A DNA stretch of 38,761 nucleotides from Flavobacteriaceae bacterium. Its GTDB lineage: Bacteria > Bacteroidota > Bacteroidia > Flavobacteriales > Flavobacteriaceae. The position numbers were made by a program, and so were the translations under genes. The notes below the pieces were generated by a model. It was not told where the DNA came from, did no database searches, and was given only the letters and a program-made list of their open reading frames with translations. Positions 9,271 to 18,342 of the stretch are shown one piece after another. Positions within the stretch are counted from its first letter, which is position 1; every line of letters begins with the position of its first letter. The stretch lies in contig JABDMU010000004.1 in assembly GCA_013001285.1 (NCBI GenBank), positions 1 through 38,761 on the forward strand, given 5' to 3'.

Positions 9271-10530
9271 ATGAAAGATTTATTTGAAAAGATCTATAGA
9301 GATAAAGGTCCTTTAGGAAAATGGGCGTCTCATGCTGAGGGCTATTTCGTTTTTCCAAAGCTAGAAGGACAAATCTCAAATAGAATGAAGTTTCAAGGAA
9401 AAGACGTTATTACCTGGAGTATTAATGACTATCTAGGACTAGCCAACCATCCTGAAGTGCGTAAAGTAGATGCCGAAGCTGCCAAACTACACGGATCAGC
9501 ATATCCAATGGGCGCTCGTATGATGTCTGGACACACCAGTTTACATGAACAACTTCAAAATGAACTGGCGGCTTTTGTCAATAAAGAAGCGGCTTACCTT
9601 CTAAATTTTGGTTATCAAGGTATGGTATCCACGATAGATGCTTTGGTTTCAAAAGACGATATTATTGTATATGATGTCGATTCACATGCGTGTATTATTG
9701 ATGGAGTAAGACTCCATATGGGTAAACGATTTACCTATAAGCATAATGATGTGGAAAGCCTTGAAAAGAACCTTGAACGCGCTACCAAATTAGCAGAACA
9801 AACAGGAGGAGGGATCTTAGTCATTTCCGAAGGTGTTTTTGGTATGAGAGGTGAACAAGGTATATTAAAAGATATTGTTGCGCTTAAAAAGAAATTTAAC
9901 TTTAGATTTCTAGTTGATGATGCCCACGGTTTTGGTACATTAGGTAAAACGGGTGCTGGTGCAGGAGAAGAACAAGGTGTACAAGATGATATCGATGTTT
10001 ATTTTGCAACCTTTGCCAAATCAATGGCAAGCACAGGTGCTTTTATTGCAGCCGATAAGGAGATCATTGATTACTTAAAATATAACTTGCGTTCGCAAAT
10101 GTTCGCCAAATCTCTGCAAATGCAGTTGGTTGTTGGTGCACTTAAACGCCTTGATATGTTGCGTACAATGCCTGAAATGAAAGAAAACCTTTGGAATATT
10201 GTAAATGCGCTTCAAAGTGGACTTAAGGATCGTGGTTTTGATATTGGAACAACTCAAAGTTGTGTGACGCCAGTATACTTGAAAGGAAGTATTCCAGAAG
10301 CAATGGCCCTTGTTAAAGATTTACGCGAGAATTACGGTATATTTTGCTCTATTGTAGTGTATCCTGTGATTCCAAAGGGATTGATTTTGTTAAGAATGAT
10401 TCCAACAGCTACACATACACTGGAAGATGTTGAACAAACACTAAATGCGTTTTCAAATATTAGAGAACGACTTCATAATGGGACATACAAGCGCTTATCT
10501 GCAGCGGTTTCTGCTGCCATGGGCGAATAA
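9271..10530 (+). CDS. Alpha-oxoamine synthase (serine palmitoyltransferase-like), candidate cysteate C-fatty-acyltransferase (CapB-like)
   Basis: PLP enzyme that condenses an amino acid with an acyl thioester with loss of CO2. 419 residues from the ATG at 9271; an in-frame TTG just before it is unlikely to be the start. Visible motifs are WSINDYLGLANHPEV, MMSGHTSLHEQLE-like H(T)xLE, LVDDAHGFGTLG (Asp and His that bind PLP) and the Schiff-base lysine in TFAKSMASTG (Lys250). The C-terminal VVYPVIPKG fits the serine palmitoyltransferase branch better than BioF. In Bacteroidota this branch makes the base of sphingolipids (from serine) or of capnine sulfonolipids (from cysteate). The cysteine-synthase-like neighbour favours cysteate. 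This is inference. Confidence 0.85.
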   Translation: MKDLFEKIYRDKGPLGKWASHAEGYFVFPKLEGQISNRMKFQGKDVITWSINDYLGLANHPEVRKVDAEAAKLHGSAYPMGARMMSGHTSLHEQLQNELAAFVNKEAAYLLNFGYQGMVSTIDALVSKDDIIVYDVDSHACIIDGVRLHMGKRFTYKHNDVESLEKNLERATKLAEQTGGGILVISEGVFGMRGEQGILKDIVALKKKFNFRFLVDDAHGFGTLGKTGAGAGEEQGVQDDIDVYFATFAKSMASTGAFIAADKEIIDYLKYNLRSQMFAKSLQMQLVVGALKRLDMLRTMPEMKENLWNIVNALQSGLKDRGFDIGTTQSCVTPVYLKGSIPEAMALVKDLRENYGIFCSIVVYPVIPKGLILLRMIPTATHTLEDVEQTLNAFSNIRERLHNGTYKRLSAAVSAAMGE

Positions 10531-10551
10531 TATTAAGATATATAGATATAG

Positions 10552-10580
10552 AAAAGCCGCTTTTTTAAGCGGCTTTTTTT
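10552..10580. terminator. Bidirectional intrinsic terminator
   Basis: Perfect 11-bp stem AAAAGCCGCTT / AAGCGGCTTTT (10552-10562 and 10567-10577) with a TTTT loop and T-rich flanks on both strands. It serves the plus-strand acyltransferase gene and the convergent minus-strand GNAT gene ending at 10579. Confidence 0.9.
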
Positions 10581-11697
10581 ATAAGGATTTTTTAAAGGTT
10601 TTTCTTCTTTTGTAAACGATTGGATCAAAATGTTTCCAGATTTGATGAATCGCATAATTATCTTCAAGTTCTGGTGTTCTATAGCAAGTCAAAATTCCTT
10701 TTTCAGTGAAAGTGTTATAATATTCATTAAAGATAACGGCATGTACACCTTTGTTTTGATACTCTGGATGAATCCCGATCAAATAAAAAACCACCTCTTT
10801 ACTGTTCTTTTTTGCGTTTAAAATATGTTTAAATCCGAATGGCAGCAGTCTGCCATTTGCTTTTTGTAAAGCCTTATAAAAAGCCGGCATCACAATAGCA
10901 AAACCAATGAGGTCATCATTCTTATCGACTACAAATTTGATGTACTCCGGATTTACGAAACTGATAAATTTCTTCTTAAAATATGCTTTCTGAATATCAG
11001 TAATAGCTACAAACGAAGATAATGAAGCATAACTTTCATTAAACAAATCGAACATCTTATCAACATAAGGCATAACCTCACTCGTTTTTGTGAATTTAAG
11101 TGCTCGTAATTGATAACGCCTTTTTATAAGTTCTTGTGCCTTCGCAAAGGTTTCTGGTTTAACATTTGCAAATGGAAATTTACTTTCCAAATAATGTTTT
11201 TCAGGCTGACATCCATAAGCCTCGTAATGTTTGACATAATAAGGATGATTATACCATGTGATCATTGGTGCCACTTCATCATAACCTTCGGTAATAACAC
11301 CAACCTTATCCAAATTTGAGAACCCCACGGGGCCTTCAATATAGTCAAGGTCATGTTGTTTACCTATAGATTCTACCTTATCTAAGAGTGCTTTTGAGAC
11401 TTCGAGATCATCGATAAAATCAAACCAACCAAAACGCATTTTTTTAATATTCTGATGCTTCACTTCTAACCAATTCAGAATAGCTGCAACCCTACCGACA
11501 ATTTCCCCATCCTTATAAGCAAGAAAAAGTATGGCTTCAGCATCGTTAAATACGGGATTGAGCTTTTTGTTAAAAGTTTTTAATTCTTGGCTAATTATAG
11601 GAGGGACCCAATATTTGGAGTCCTTATAAAGACTGAAAGGAAATTTAACAAAGGCCTTTAAATCCTTTTTAGATGTAACTTCTTTTATTGTAATCAT
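10579..11697 (-). CDS. GNAT-fold acyltransferase-like protein, possible lipid N-acyltransferase
   Basis: 372 residues, no signal peptide or membrane segment. The first 170 residues (FVKFPFSLYKDSKYWVPP, then IVGRVAAILNWLEV and EGPVGFSNLDKVGVITEGYD) and the last 130 (VGF-like FAIVMPAFYKALQKANG, then YLIGIHPEYQNKGVHAVIF) look like tandem GNAT-type domains; PEYQNKGVHA resembles the acyl-CoA loop. Family members are uncharacterised to my knowledge and are sometimes given misleading names in databases. The bacterial ceramide synthase of Caulobacter also belongs to the GNAT superfamily. The gene faces the sulfonolipid-type acyltransferase and is the second gene of an operon with an outer-membrane barrel (3-base gap). 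Acylation of a capnine or sphingoid amine is a testable guess. Confidence 0.7.
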   Translation of the reverse strand: MITIKEVTSKKDLKAFVKFPFSLYKDSKYWVPPIISQELKTFNKKLNPVFNDAEAILFLAYKDGEIVGRVAAILNWLEVKHQNIKKMRFGWFDFIDDLEVSKALLDKVESIGKQHDLDYIEGPVGFSNLDKVGVITEGYDEVAPMITWYNHPYYVKHYEAYGCQPEKHYLESKFPFANVKPETFAKAQELIKRRYQLRALKFTKTSEVMPYVDKMFDLFNESYASLSSFVAITDIQKAYFKKKFISFVNPEYIKFVVDKNDDLIGFAIVMPAFYKALQKANGRLLPFGFKHILNAKKNSKEVVFYLIGIHPEYQNKGVHAVIFNEYYNTFTEKGILTCYRTPELEDNYAIHQIWKHFDPIVYKRRKTFKKSL

Positions 11698-11700
11698 TGG

Positions 11701-12702
11701 TTATAGCCCACCATCGTCGGTGAAATCTTCATCTTTCTTTTTATTCTTTTTCCTTTTCTTTTTCTTATTGCCTTTTTTTCTAGATTTTCTCGCCGCTTCA
11801 TCTTCAGCTGAAGTACCATTATCTTCTTTATCTTTATGGAAATCCAAACGATATGAAGCCCCAAAATTCACACTAAAAACAGATGGTGTGTCCTTAGTAT
11901 TAAAAGTAAGTGCAGTATCTAGTTGAAAGTTTTGACTCCATAAATATGCGCCACCAAATCGAAATAAATTATCAGCATAAAAATCACTGTTGATGCCTTG
12001 AGCCTCACCAAAGACAGCCCATTGTTGACCAACCGATTTGGTTAAGGTGAGAATATATTGAAAATCGGAAAATTCACTTCCAATCCTGTCTTTTAAAAAA
12101 TTCATAACAAATACCCAGCCACCAGTAAAATTATGCTGCGTAGCGATCATGACCTTAGGACTTATGCCTTCAACATCTGGCGCTAGATAAGGATTGTTCT
12201 TTACATCATAATTTATGCCAGCATATACAGAAACAGCAGGAATTAAAAACTTCCACTGGAAACCGCGATTCGCATGATAGCTATAGAGATTAGGCTTTTC
12301 TTCCTCTGCATTTTTATAAGGATCATAAACTAAGTATTTCGCTCCAAAAGTGAAGTTCTTGAAATTACTCCGTTTAAAATCAGAAGAGATGTTTGATCGA
12401 TTATCAGTAAATGTGTCATTTTGATATGTGCCTTCCAGATTAACCTCAAGTTGCTCAAAAAACAAACCATATCGAATTGAAAAATCAGCCCCAAATCCAG
12501 ATACTTCATACTGCAATGGTGTATGCTCCTCCTTAACTATATAAGGACCCGCTTCAAACTGAAGCACATTTGTTCCTACAGAAAAGGCACTCCTCGAAAC
12601 TCCAGGTCGATTTGAATTGATCAGATCGGTATATTGACCGTAAGCTTGAAAGGAGAAAATGAAGGAGAGGATTAATAACGAATAGGCTTTGATAGATTTC
12701 AT
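11701..12702 (-). CDS. Outer-membrane beta-barrel protein (transporter-like family) with lysine-rich tail
   Basis: 333 residues. A signal peptide covers about 1-22 (YSLLILSFIFSFQAYGQ). The mature part begins TDLINSNRPGVSRSAFSVGTN, the usual opening of the Phenol_MetA_deg-like barrel family in Bacteroidota, which includes proteins labelled 'transporter' without known substrate. Alternating hydrophobic strands run to about residue 290 (NFGASYRLDFH). The last 40 residues are a hydrophilic tail, first very basic (GNKKKKRKKNKKK), then acidic. The start of the GNAT gene is 3 bases downstream, so the two form an operon. A link to lipid or surface function is suggested only by context. Confidence 0.8.
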   Translation of the reverse strand: MKSIKAYSLLILSFIFSFQAYGQYTDLINSNRPGVSRSAFSVGTNVLQFEAGPYIVKEEHTPLQYEVSGFGADFSIRYGLFFEQLEVNLEGTYQNDTFTDNRSNISSDFKRSNFKNFTFGAKYLVYDPYKNAEEEKPNLYSYHANRGFQWKFLIPAVSVYAGINYDVKNNPYLAPDVEGISPKVMIATQHNFTGGWVFVMNFLKDRIGSEFSDFQYILTLTKSVGQQWAVFGEAQGINSDFYADNLFRFGGAYLWSQNFQLDTALTFNTKDTPSVFSVNFGASYRLDFHKDKEDNGTSAEDEAARKSRKKGNKKKKRKKNKKKDEDFTDDGGL

Positions 12703-12719
12703 GTCGTTCTGTTATACTT

Positions 12720-12727
12720 CAAATATA
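12720..12727 (-). promoter_or_regulatory. Candidate -7 box for the barrel/GNAT operon
   Basis: TATATTTG on the minus strand matches TAnnTTTG and lies 17 bases before the ATG at 12702. No clear -33 TTG is visible. Confidence 0.42.
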
Positions 12728-12780
12728 TAATTTTATTACTTTTTTATGATACTAAAACGATTTTTAAGTTGTAAGAATTG

Positions 12781-12788
12781 TATTTTTG
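12781..12788 (+). promoter_or_regulatory. Candidate -7 box for the glycan operon
   Basis: TATTTTTG matches TAnnTTTG, 15 bases before the ATG at 12804. The in-frame TTG at 12786 is part of this box, which argues that translation starts at the ATG. Confidence 0.42.
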
Positions 12789-12803
12789 AATAAAATTCAT
12801 TTC

Positions 12804-13085
12804 ATGACCCAGTATGCGTCCTTTGTAGGTTTTGTGAGAACCGTTTTGATCATCTTATTGATTTATTATGGACTCAAAATACTGATGCGCATTTTAGCGC
12901 CTTATTTGATGCGTTATATTTCGAAAAAAGCCGAAAAGCGATTCGGCCAACAATTTGGGAATTATCAAAAACCACCACAGCCCAAACACAAAGAAGGTGA
13001 AACTGTAATTGACAAAATGCCGAATGTCGATAAATCTTCTAACAAAGGTGTTGGTGAATATGTAGATTACGAAGAAATTGATTAA
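12804..13085 (+). CDS. DUF4834 family small membrane protein
   Basis: 93 residues from the ATG at 12804 (an in-frame TTG at 12786 falls inside a promoter-like box). One membrane helix spans about residues 9-28 (VRTVLIILLIYYGLKILMRI), followed by a basic, proline-rich hydrophilic tail ending GEYVDYEEID. This matches the DUF4834 family of Bacteroidota, which has no known function. It is the first gene of a run that continues after 29 bases into YfhO, GT4 and a flippase, so a role connected with that surface-polysaccharide module is possible but unproven. Confidence 0.8.
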   Translation: MTQYASFVGFVRTVLIILLIYYGLKILMRILAPYLMRYISKKAEKRFGQQFGNYQKPPQPKHKEGETVIDKMPNVDKSSNKGVGEYVDYEEID

Positions 13086-13114
13086 TTTTCTGAAATAATT
13101 CTACAAAACCTTCA

Positions 13115-15535
13115 ATGAAATTTTCATTAAAATCAATTTTACCTCATCTTATTGTCATTCTTGGGTTCATTATCATTGCATTGGCCTATTTCTATCCAGT
13201 TTTACAAGGCAAGCAAATTAGACAAAGTGATATCGTTCAATATACTGGAATGGCCAAGCAGCAAAATGATTTCCGACTGCAGACGGGTGAAGAAACCTAT
13301 TGGACCAATAGCGCATTTGGAGGTATGCCAACTTATCAACTTGGAGCTCAATATCCACACAACTATATTAAAGAATTAGATCGAACACTCCGATTTTTAC
13401 CGAGACCGGCTGATTATTTATTTCTTTACTTACTTGGGTTTTACATTCTTCTAATTGTTTTAAAAGTAGATTATAAACTTGCAGCAATAGGGGCAATTGC
13501 CTTTGGTTTTTCAACCTATTTAATCACTTTTTTAGGGGTTGGACATAATAGTAAGGCACACGCAATAGCTTACATGCCTTTAGTTTTAAGCGGCATAATA
13601 CTTGCCTTTCGGAAAAAATATGTGCTCGGATTCATCGTAACAGCTTTGGCTATGGCTCTAGAGTTATCCGCCAATCATTTTCAAATGACCTATTATTTAA
13701 TGTTATTGGTCATCGTATTAGGTGTGAGTTACCTCATAGATGCGTATAGAAAAAAACTATTACCGCATTTTTTTAAAACTGTAGGTCTGCTCATTCTAGC
13801 TGTTATTCTCGCTATTGGGTTGAATGCAACCAACATAATGGCCACTCAGGAATATGTAAAAGAAAGTACCAGAAGTCAAAGCGAATTAAGTATAAATGCC
13901 GATGGCACTCCGAAGGAAGCCAGCTCGGGATTGACCAAAGAATATATCACAGAATACAGTAATGGCTTTCTAGACACATTTAGCCTGTTCATACCGCGTT
14001 TTCTTGGTGGCGGAAGCTATGAAGATTTGGGAAAAGAATCGAAGACCTATGACGCCTTTAGGAAATTAGGCGCATCTCCAATTCAAGCATTGCAAGAATC
14101 TCAACGTGCACCAACCTATTGGGGACAATTGCCAATTATTGAAGCTCCAGCTTACATTGGAGCTGTAATCATTTTTCTGTTTGTCCTTTCCTTATTTTTG
14201 GTAAAAGGTAGATTGAAATGGTGGCTCTTAGGTGGAACCATCTTATCATTACTCTTGTCTTATGGAAAGAACCTCGATTTTCTAACCGATTTCTTTATCG
14301 ACTATGTTCCACTCTATAATAAATTTAGAGCCGTAAGCTCAATTCAAGTCATTCTTGAACTTTGTGTGCCTGTACTGGCCATTTTTGGCGTTTCTCGATT
14401 GCTAAATGATTTTGAAAAAGAGGATGTTAAAATGAAAGCCTTGATCTATGCTACTGGAATTACTGGTGGATTAGCATTTATATTTTTAGTGTTCAAGGGA
14501 ACACTTTTCGATTTTTCTGGAACAAATGATAATGCCTATATTCAGGCCTATGGGGCAGACTTTATAGAGGCAGTAAGGGCAGACCGGATGTCTATTTTCA
14601 CAAAAGACACCTTACGGTCTCTAGTACTTGTTGTACTGGCTGCTGGGGTTGTTTGGTCTTTTTTAAAGAACAAACTGACTGAGGTTATGGTCGTGGTCTT
14701 TTTGGGAATTCTAATAACCTTCGATCTTGTTACTGTAGATAAACGCTATGTAAGTGCCGATGATTTTGTTTCCGCTATTCAGGTTCAGAAACCATTTCAA
14801 CCAACTCAGGCCGATCAAGAAATATTGCGTGATGATGGTCACTTTAGAGTATTCGATATGACCACAGGATCAACTCGTCCTTCATATTTTCACAATTCAT
14901 TAAATGGTTATCATGCTGCAAAAATGAGGCGCTATAATGAACTTTTCGACTTTCATATTGTAAAGCAAAATCTAGAAGTTCTAAATATGTTAAACACGAA
15001 ATATATCATTGGTGAAGACGAAAACAGAAAGGAAGTTGCCTATGGCAACCCAGATGCTAATGGTAATGCATGGTTTATTGAAGACTTAAAAATTGTTGAT
15101 TCTCCAGATCAAGAAATTCGAGCATTAGACAGTATCAATACCAAAACAACTGCAGTTATTTTAAAGGAACATCTCCCTTCCGATTTAAATAAAACAACGT
15201 TTGAAGTAGATAGTTCAGATACCATTTCACTCAGTGAATACCGTCCAAATTATCTTAAGTATATTTCAAAAAAACGAAATGATGGATTTGCTGTATTTTC
15301 TGAGAATTACTATAAACATGGATGGATCGCATTCATCGATGGTGAATCAGCAGAACATGTTTTGGTTAATTACGTTTTGAGAGGTATGGAAGTACCATCA
15401 GGAGAACATATTATAGAATTTAAATTTGAACCACAGGTTGTGGACTCTGGAGCCAAAGTTGCCCTAGGAAGTTCATTGATCATGTTATTAATTATTTTTG
15501 GCGGAATTTATATGGAATTCAGAAATAAAACATGA
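13115..15535 (+). CDS. YfhO family membrane protein (GT-C glycosyltransferase-like)
   Basis: 806 residues with about a dozen membrane segments in the first 530 residues and one near the C-terminus (VALGSSLIMLLIIFGGIYM). A soluble extracytoplasmic region of roughly 250 residues lies between (about 545-780). The N-terminal QIRQSDIVQYTGM and the short acidic loop after the first helix fit the GT-C fold. YfhO proteins in Gram-positive bacteria help glycosylate lipoteichoic acid; in Bacteroidota they usually accompany glycosyltransferases and flippases, as here. Its stop overlaps the start of the next gene in an ATGA (15532-15535). Confidence 0.9.
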   Translation: MKFSLKSILPHLIVILGFIIIALAYFYPVLQGKQIRQSDIVQYTGMAKQQNDFRLQTGEETYWTNSAFGGMPTYQLGAQYPHNYIKELDRTLRFLPRPADYLFLYLLGFYILLIVLKVDYKLAAIGAIAFGFSTYLITFLGVGHNSKAHAIAYMPLVLSGIILAFRKKYVLGFIVTALAMALELSANHFQMTYYLMLLVIVLGVSYLIDAYRKKLLPHFFKTVGLLILAVILAIGLNATNIMATQEYVKESTRSQSELSINADGTPKEASSGLTKEYITEYSNGFLDTFSLFIPRFLGGGSYEDLGKESKTYDAFRKLGASPIQALQESQRAPTYWGQLPIIEAPAYIGAVIIFLFVLSLFLVKGRLKWWLLGGTILSLLLSYGKNLDFLTDFFIDYVPLYNKFRAVSSIQVILELCVPVLAIFGVSRLLNDFEKEDVKMKALIYATGITGGLAFIFLVFKGTLFDFSGTNDNAYIQAYGADFIEAVRADRMSIFTKDTLRSLVLVVLAAGVVWSFLKNKLTEVMVVVFLGILITFDLVTVDKRYVSADDFVSAIQVQKPFQPTQADQEILRDDGHFRVFDMTTGSTRPSYFHNSLNGYHAAKMRRYNELFDFHIVKQNLEVLNMLNTKYIIGEDENRKEVAYGNPDANGNAWFIEDLKIVDSPDQEIRALDSINTKTTAVILKEHLPSDLNKTTFEVDSSDTISLSEYRPNYLKYISKKRNDGFAVFSENYYKHGWIAFIDGESAEHVLVNYVLRGMEVPSGEHIIEFKFEPQVVDSGAKVALGSSLIMLLIIFGGIYMEFRNKT

Positions 15536-16812
15536 AAAAAACCCTCGTTATATCCTACTATTGGCCACCAGCAGGAGGCCCAGGTGTGCAACGCTGGTTG
15601 AAGTTTGTGAAATACCTCCCAGAATTTGGGGTCGACCCCATAGTTTACGTTCCTGAAAACCCTAATTATCCTGTGATAGATGAGAGCCTTTTAGATGAAA
15701 TTTCAGAAACGATAACCATTCTGAAGCAGCCCATCAAGGAGCCCTATAGAATGGCTAGCGTAGTTTCAAAAAATGCTGCACAAAATATAAGTAAAGGACT
15801 GATACCTACTGAACGTAAACAGAGTCTTATTCAAAAGTTGATGCTTTACATTCGCGGCAATTTTTTTATACCAGATGCAAGAAAAAATTGGGTGAAACCA
15901 TCAGTCACTTTTCTTTCAGATTATATAAACGAGCATCAGATTCAAACGGTGATCACAACAGGTCCACCTCATAGTTTACACCTTATCGGAATGCAATTAA
16001 AGGCTTTACACGACCTAAAATGGATTGCCGATTTTCGCGATCCGTGGACCACTATAGGTTATCATAAAAAGCTAAGGTTAAATGCCATTTCAAAACAAAA
16101 ACATAAGAACCTGGAGAAAAAAGTATTACAATCTGCAGACGAAATTATTGTAACTAGTTTTATTACTAAGGCCGAGTTCGAGGATATTACACAAAAACCC
16201 GTCCATGTTATTACAAATGGATATGACCACAACGTTGAAAACGATATAAAACTTGATGGTAGATTTACCTTGTCACATATTGGATCATTACTCACTGATC
16301 GCAACCCAGAAGTGCTTTGGAAGGTTCTTCATGAATTAGCACGAGAAAATAATTCGTTTAAATCGATGCTTCAAATCAATTTAATTGGAAATGTGAGTAA
16401 GGAGGTGCTTTTAAGTCTTGAGGAATTTGAGCTCAACCGGCATTTAAACTTTAAAGGATATGTTTCGCATGAAAAAGCTATTGAATACCAATGTAAATCA
16501 CAAGTTTTACTTCTTTTAGAGATCGATTCGGAAGAAACGCGTTGTATCATTCCAGGTAAACTTTTTGAGTATATGGTGTCAGGACGACCAATCATTGCCA
16601 TTGGTCCTCATGATTCTGATGTAGAACAAATATTAACTGAAACCAACACGGGCACCTATTTTTTAGGCGACCAAGAAAAGGAACTTAGAGCAACAATTTT
16701 AGATCATTTTGAGGCGTTTATGCATAACAACTTGAAAAGTAAGGCTATTGGTCTACAACAATACAGTAGAAAAGCCCTTACCAAGAAACTTTCTCATTTA
16801 ATTCTGAATTGA
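15532..16812 (+). CDS. Glycosyltransferase family 4 protein
   Basis: 426 residues, cytoplasmic. The N-terminus LVISYYWPPAGGPGVQRW is the donor-side glycine-rich opening of GT4 enzymes, and the C-terminal half has the second Rossmann domain with GRFTLSHIGSLL, NLIGNVS and FEYMVSGRPIIAIGP. The acidic EExxxxE-type motif is weak: ETRCIIPGKLFEYMVSGRP occupies its place. It probably adds a sugar during glycan synthesis; donor and acceptor cannot be read. The start overlaps the YfhO stop by 4 bases and the flippase follows after 3 bases, so the genes are tightly co-translated. Confidence 0.9.
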   Translation: MKKTLVISYYWPPAGGPGVQRWLKFVKYLPEFGVDPIVYVPENPNYPVIDESLLDEISETITILKQPIKEPYRMASVVSKNAAQNISKGLIPTERKQSLIQKLMLYIRGNFFIPDARKNWVKPSVTFLSDYINEHQIQTVITTGPPHSLHLIGMQLKALHDLKWIADFRDPWTTIGYHKKLRLNAISKQKHKNLEKKVLQSADEIIVTSFITKAEFEDITQKPVHVITNGYDHNVENDIKLDGRFTLSHIGSLLTDRNPEVLWKVLHELARENNSFKSMLQINLIGNVSKEVLLSLEEFELNRHLNFKGYVSHEKAIEYQCKSQVLLLLEIDSEETRCIIPGKLFEYMVSGRPIIAIGPHDSDVEQILTETNTGTYFLGDQEKELRATILDHFEAFMHNNLKSKAIGLQQYSRKALTKKLSHLILN

Positions 16813-16815
16813 TCT

Positions 16816-18270
16816 ATGGGAATAGTACGAAACCAATCGTTTAAAAATACGCTGACTACCTATTTAGGTTTCGGGATTGGCGCTATCAATATTCTCTTCT
16901 TATATACCAATTTTTTAACAGATGAGTATCACGGCTTGGTGGCATTTGTACTTTCCACGGCCAACATCATGATGCCCTTATTTGCATTGGGAACACATAA
17001 CACATTAATAAAATATTATTCTTCTTTCAAAACCAGAAATAACATCAATAGCTTTCTCACCTTAATGTTGCTTATGCCATTATGTATCATTGTTCCTATT
17101 GGATTAATTGGATTATTAGCATTTGAAAGTATTACCGATTTACTTTCAGCGAAAAATGCGATAATTAAAGACTATGTCTGGATGATTTTCGTTGCTGCGA
17201 TCTGTTTTTCATATTTTGAAATATTCTATTCTTGGGCGAAGGTTCAAATGCAAAGTGTGTTCGGTAATTTTATGAAAGAGGTTTTCCATCGCGTTGGCAT
17301 TTTGATGCTATTTGGCTTGATCTACTTAGATTACGTCAATGTTCAGCAGTTTATATATGGTGTTATTCTCATTTATATCATACGATTGGTGGTCATGATG
17401 GTTTATGCCTTTGGGGTAAAACGTCCAGTTTTTAGATTAGGAAAAATCCCAAATTTATTGAGCATCATTAAGTATTCTTTATTAATTATAATTGCAGGCT
17501 CGGTTGCAACCATTATTTTAGAAATTGATAAATTTATGATAGGGGAGCTGCTTATTATTGAGAATGTAGCGTATTACGGCGTTGCCATATATATAGCTAC
17601 AGTAATTGGTGTTCCGGCACGTTCAATGTATCAAATTACAAACCCCATTACAGCCAAACTTTTAAATGAGAAAGATCATGATGGACTTGAAAGACTTTAT
17701 AAGAAAAGTTCATTGAACTTATTTATAATAAGCGGATTGATCTTTCTGCTCATCATATTAAATATTAACCAGCTATATGAAGTGATCCCAGAAAAATTTG
17801 GAGGGGCTTTGTTAGTTGTGTTTTTGGTAAGTATAGCTAAGTTGACCGATAATATAATTGGGAATAATAACGCCATACTATTCAATAGCAAACATTATAA
17901 AGCGGTCTTAATTCTGGGTGTTTTATTGGCTTTAACGGCCATTGGACTGAACCTTTGGTTTATTCCACTGTATGGCGTAAATGGAGCAGCCTTCGCAACT
18001 GTAATTTCTATTTTTGCCTATAATGCATCAAAATTGATCTTCGTTTATGTAAAGTTTAAAATCTCACCATTTACCAGTAATACCGTGAAGACCTTTCTGT
18101 TGATTTTGGTTTTAATTTTAGTATTCTATTTTTGGGAATTCCCTTTTCATCCTTTGATCAATATTGCCTTAAAATCAATATTGATAACATTTTGCTATGC
18201 GCTGATCGTTTACAGCTTAAATTTCTCTGAGGACATTTCTAAAATATTGGATAAAGTATTTCGCAACTAA
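16816..18270 (+). CDS. Oligosaccharide flippase (Wzx/MVF type)
   Basis: 484 residues with about 14 predicted membrane helices; the conserved N-terminal pattern (RNQSFKNTLTTYLGFGIGAIN) and the mid-protein LEIDKFMIGELL are typical of polysaccharide export flippases of the MOP superfamily. It would move lipid-linked glycan units across the inner membrane. It ends the DUF4834-YfhO-GT4-flippase operon and is followed by a terminator. No polymerase or ligase gene is in the window, so the pathway is incomplete here. Confidence 0.9.
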   Translation: MGIVRNQSFKNTLTTYLGFGIGAINILFLYTNFLTDEYHGLVAFVLSTANIMMPLFALGTHNTLIKYYSSFKTRNNINSFLTLMLLMPLCIIVPIGLIGLLAFESITDLLSAKNAIIKDYVWMIFVAAICFSYFEIFYSWAKVQMQSVFGNFMKEVFHRVGILMLFGLIYLDYVNVQQFIYGVILIYIIRLVVMMVYAFGVKRPVFRLGKIPNLLSIIKYSLLIIIAGSVATIILEIDKFMIGELLIIENVAYYGVAIYIATVIGVPARSMYQITNPITAKLLNEKDHDGLERLYKKSSLNLFIISGLIFLLIILNINQLYEVIPEKFGGALLVVFLVSIAKLTDNIIGNNNAILFNSKHYKAVLILGVLLALTAIGLNLWFIPLYGVNGAAFATVISIFAYNASKLIFVYVKFKISPFTSNTVKTFLLILVLILVFYFWEFPFHPLINIALKSILITFCYALIVYSLNFSEDISKILDKVFRN

Positions 18271-18277
18271 AAATGCG

Positions 18278-18321
18278 AAAATCCCGTGAGGTGCTTTGAG
18301 GCATACTACTCGCGAGATTTT
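18278..18321. terminator. Terminator between convergent genes
   Basis: Imperfect 13-bp inverted repeat (AAAATCCCGTGAG at 18278-18290, CTCGCGAGATTTT at 18309-18321) with one mismatch and one possible G-U pair, T-rich on both sides. It lies between the flippase stop and the convergent gene ending at 18343. Confidence 0.7.
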
Positions 18322-18342
18322 CTAACTAACCAACCAAAAAAA

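Noticed and set aside
11720-11926. 68-codon plus-strand frame of Phe and Leu
   Set aside because: It is the antisense of the lysine-rich tail of the barrel protein.
12786-12803. TTG upstream start for the DUF4834 gene
   Set aside because: The TTG is part of a TATTTTTG promoter-like box; the ATG at 12804 is better.
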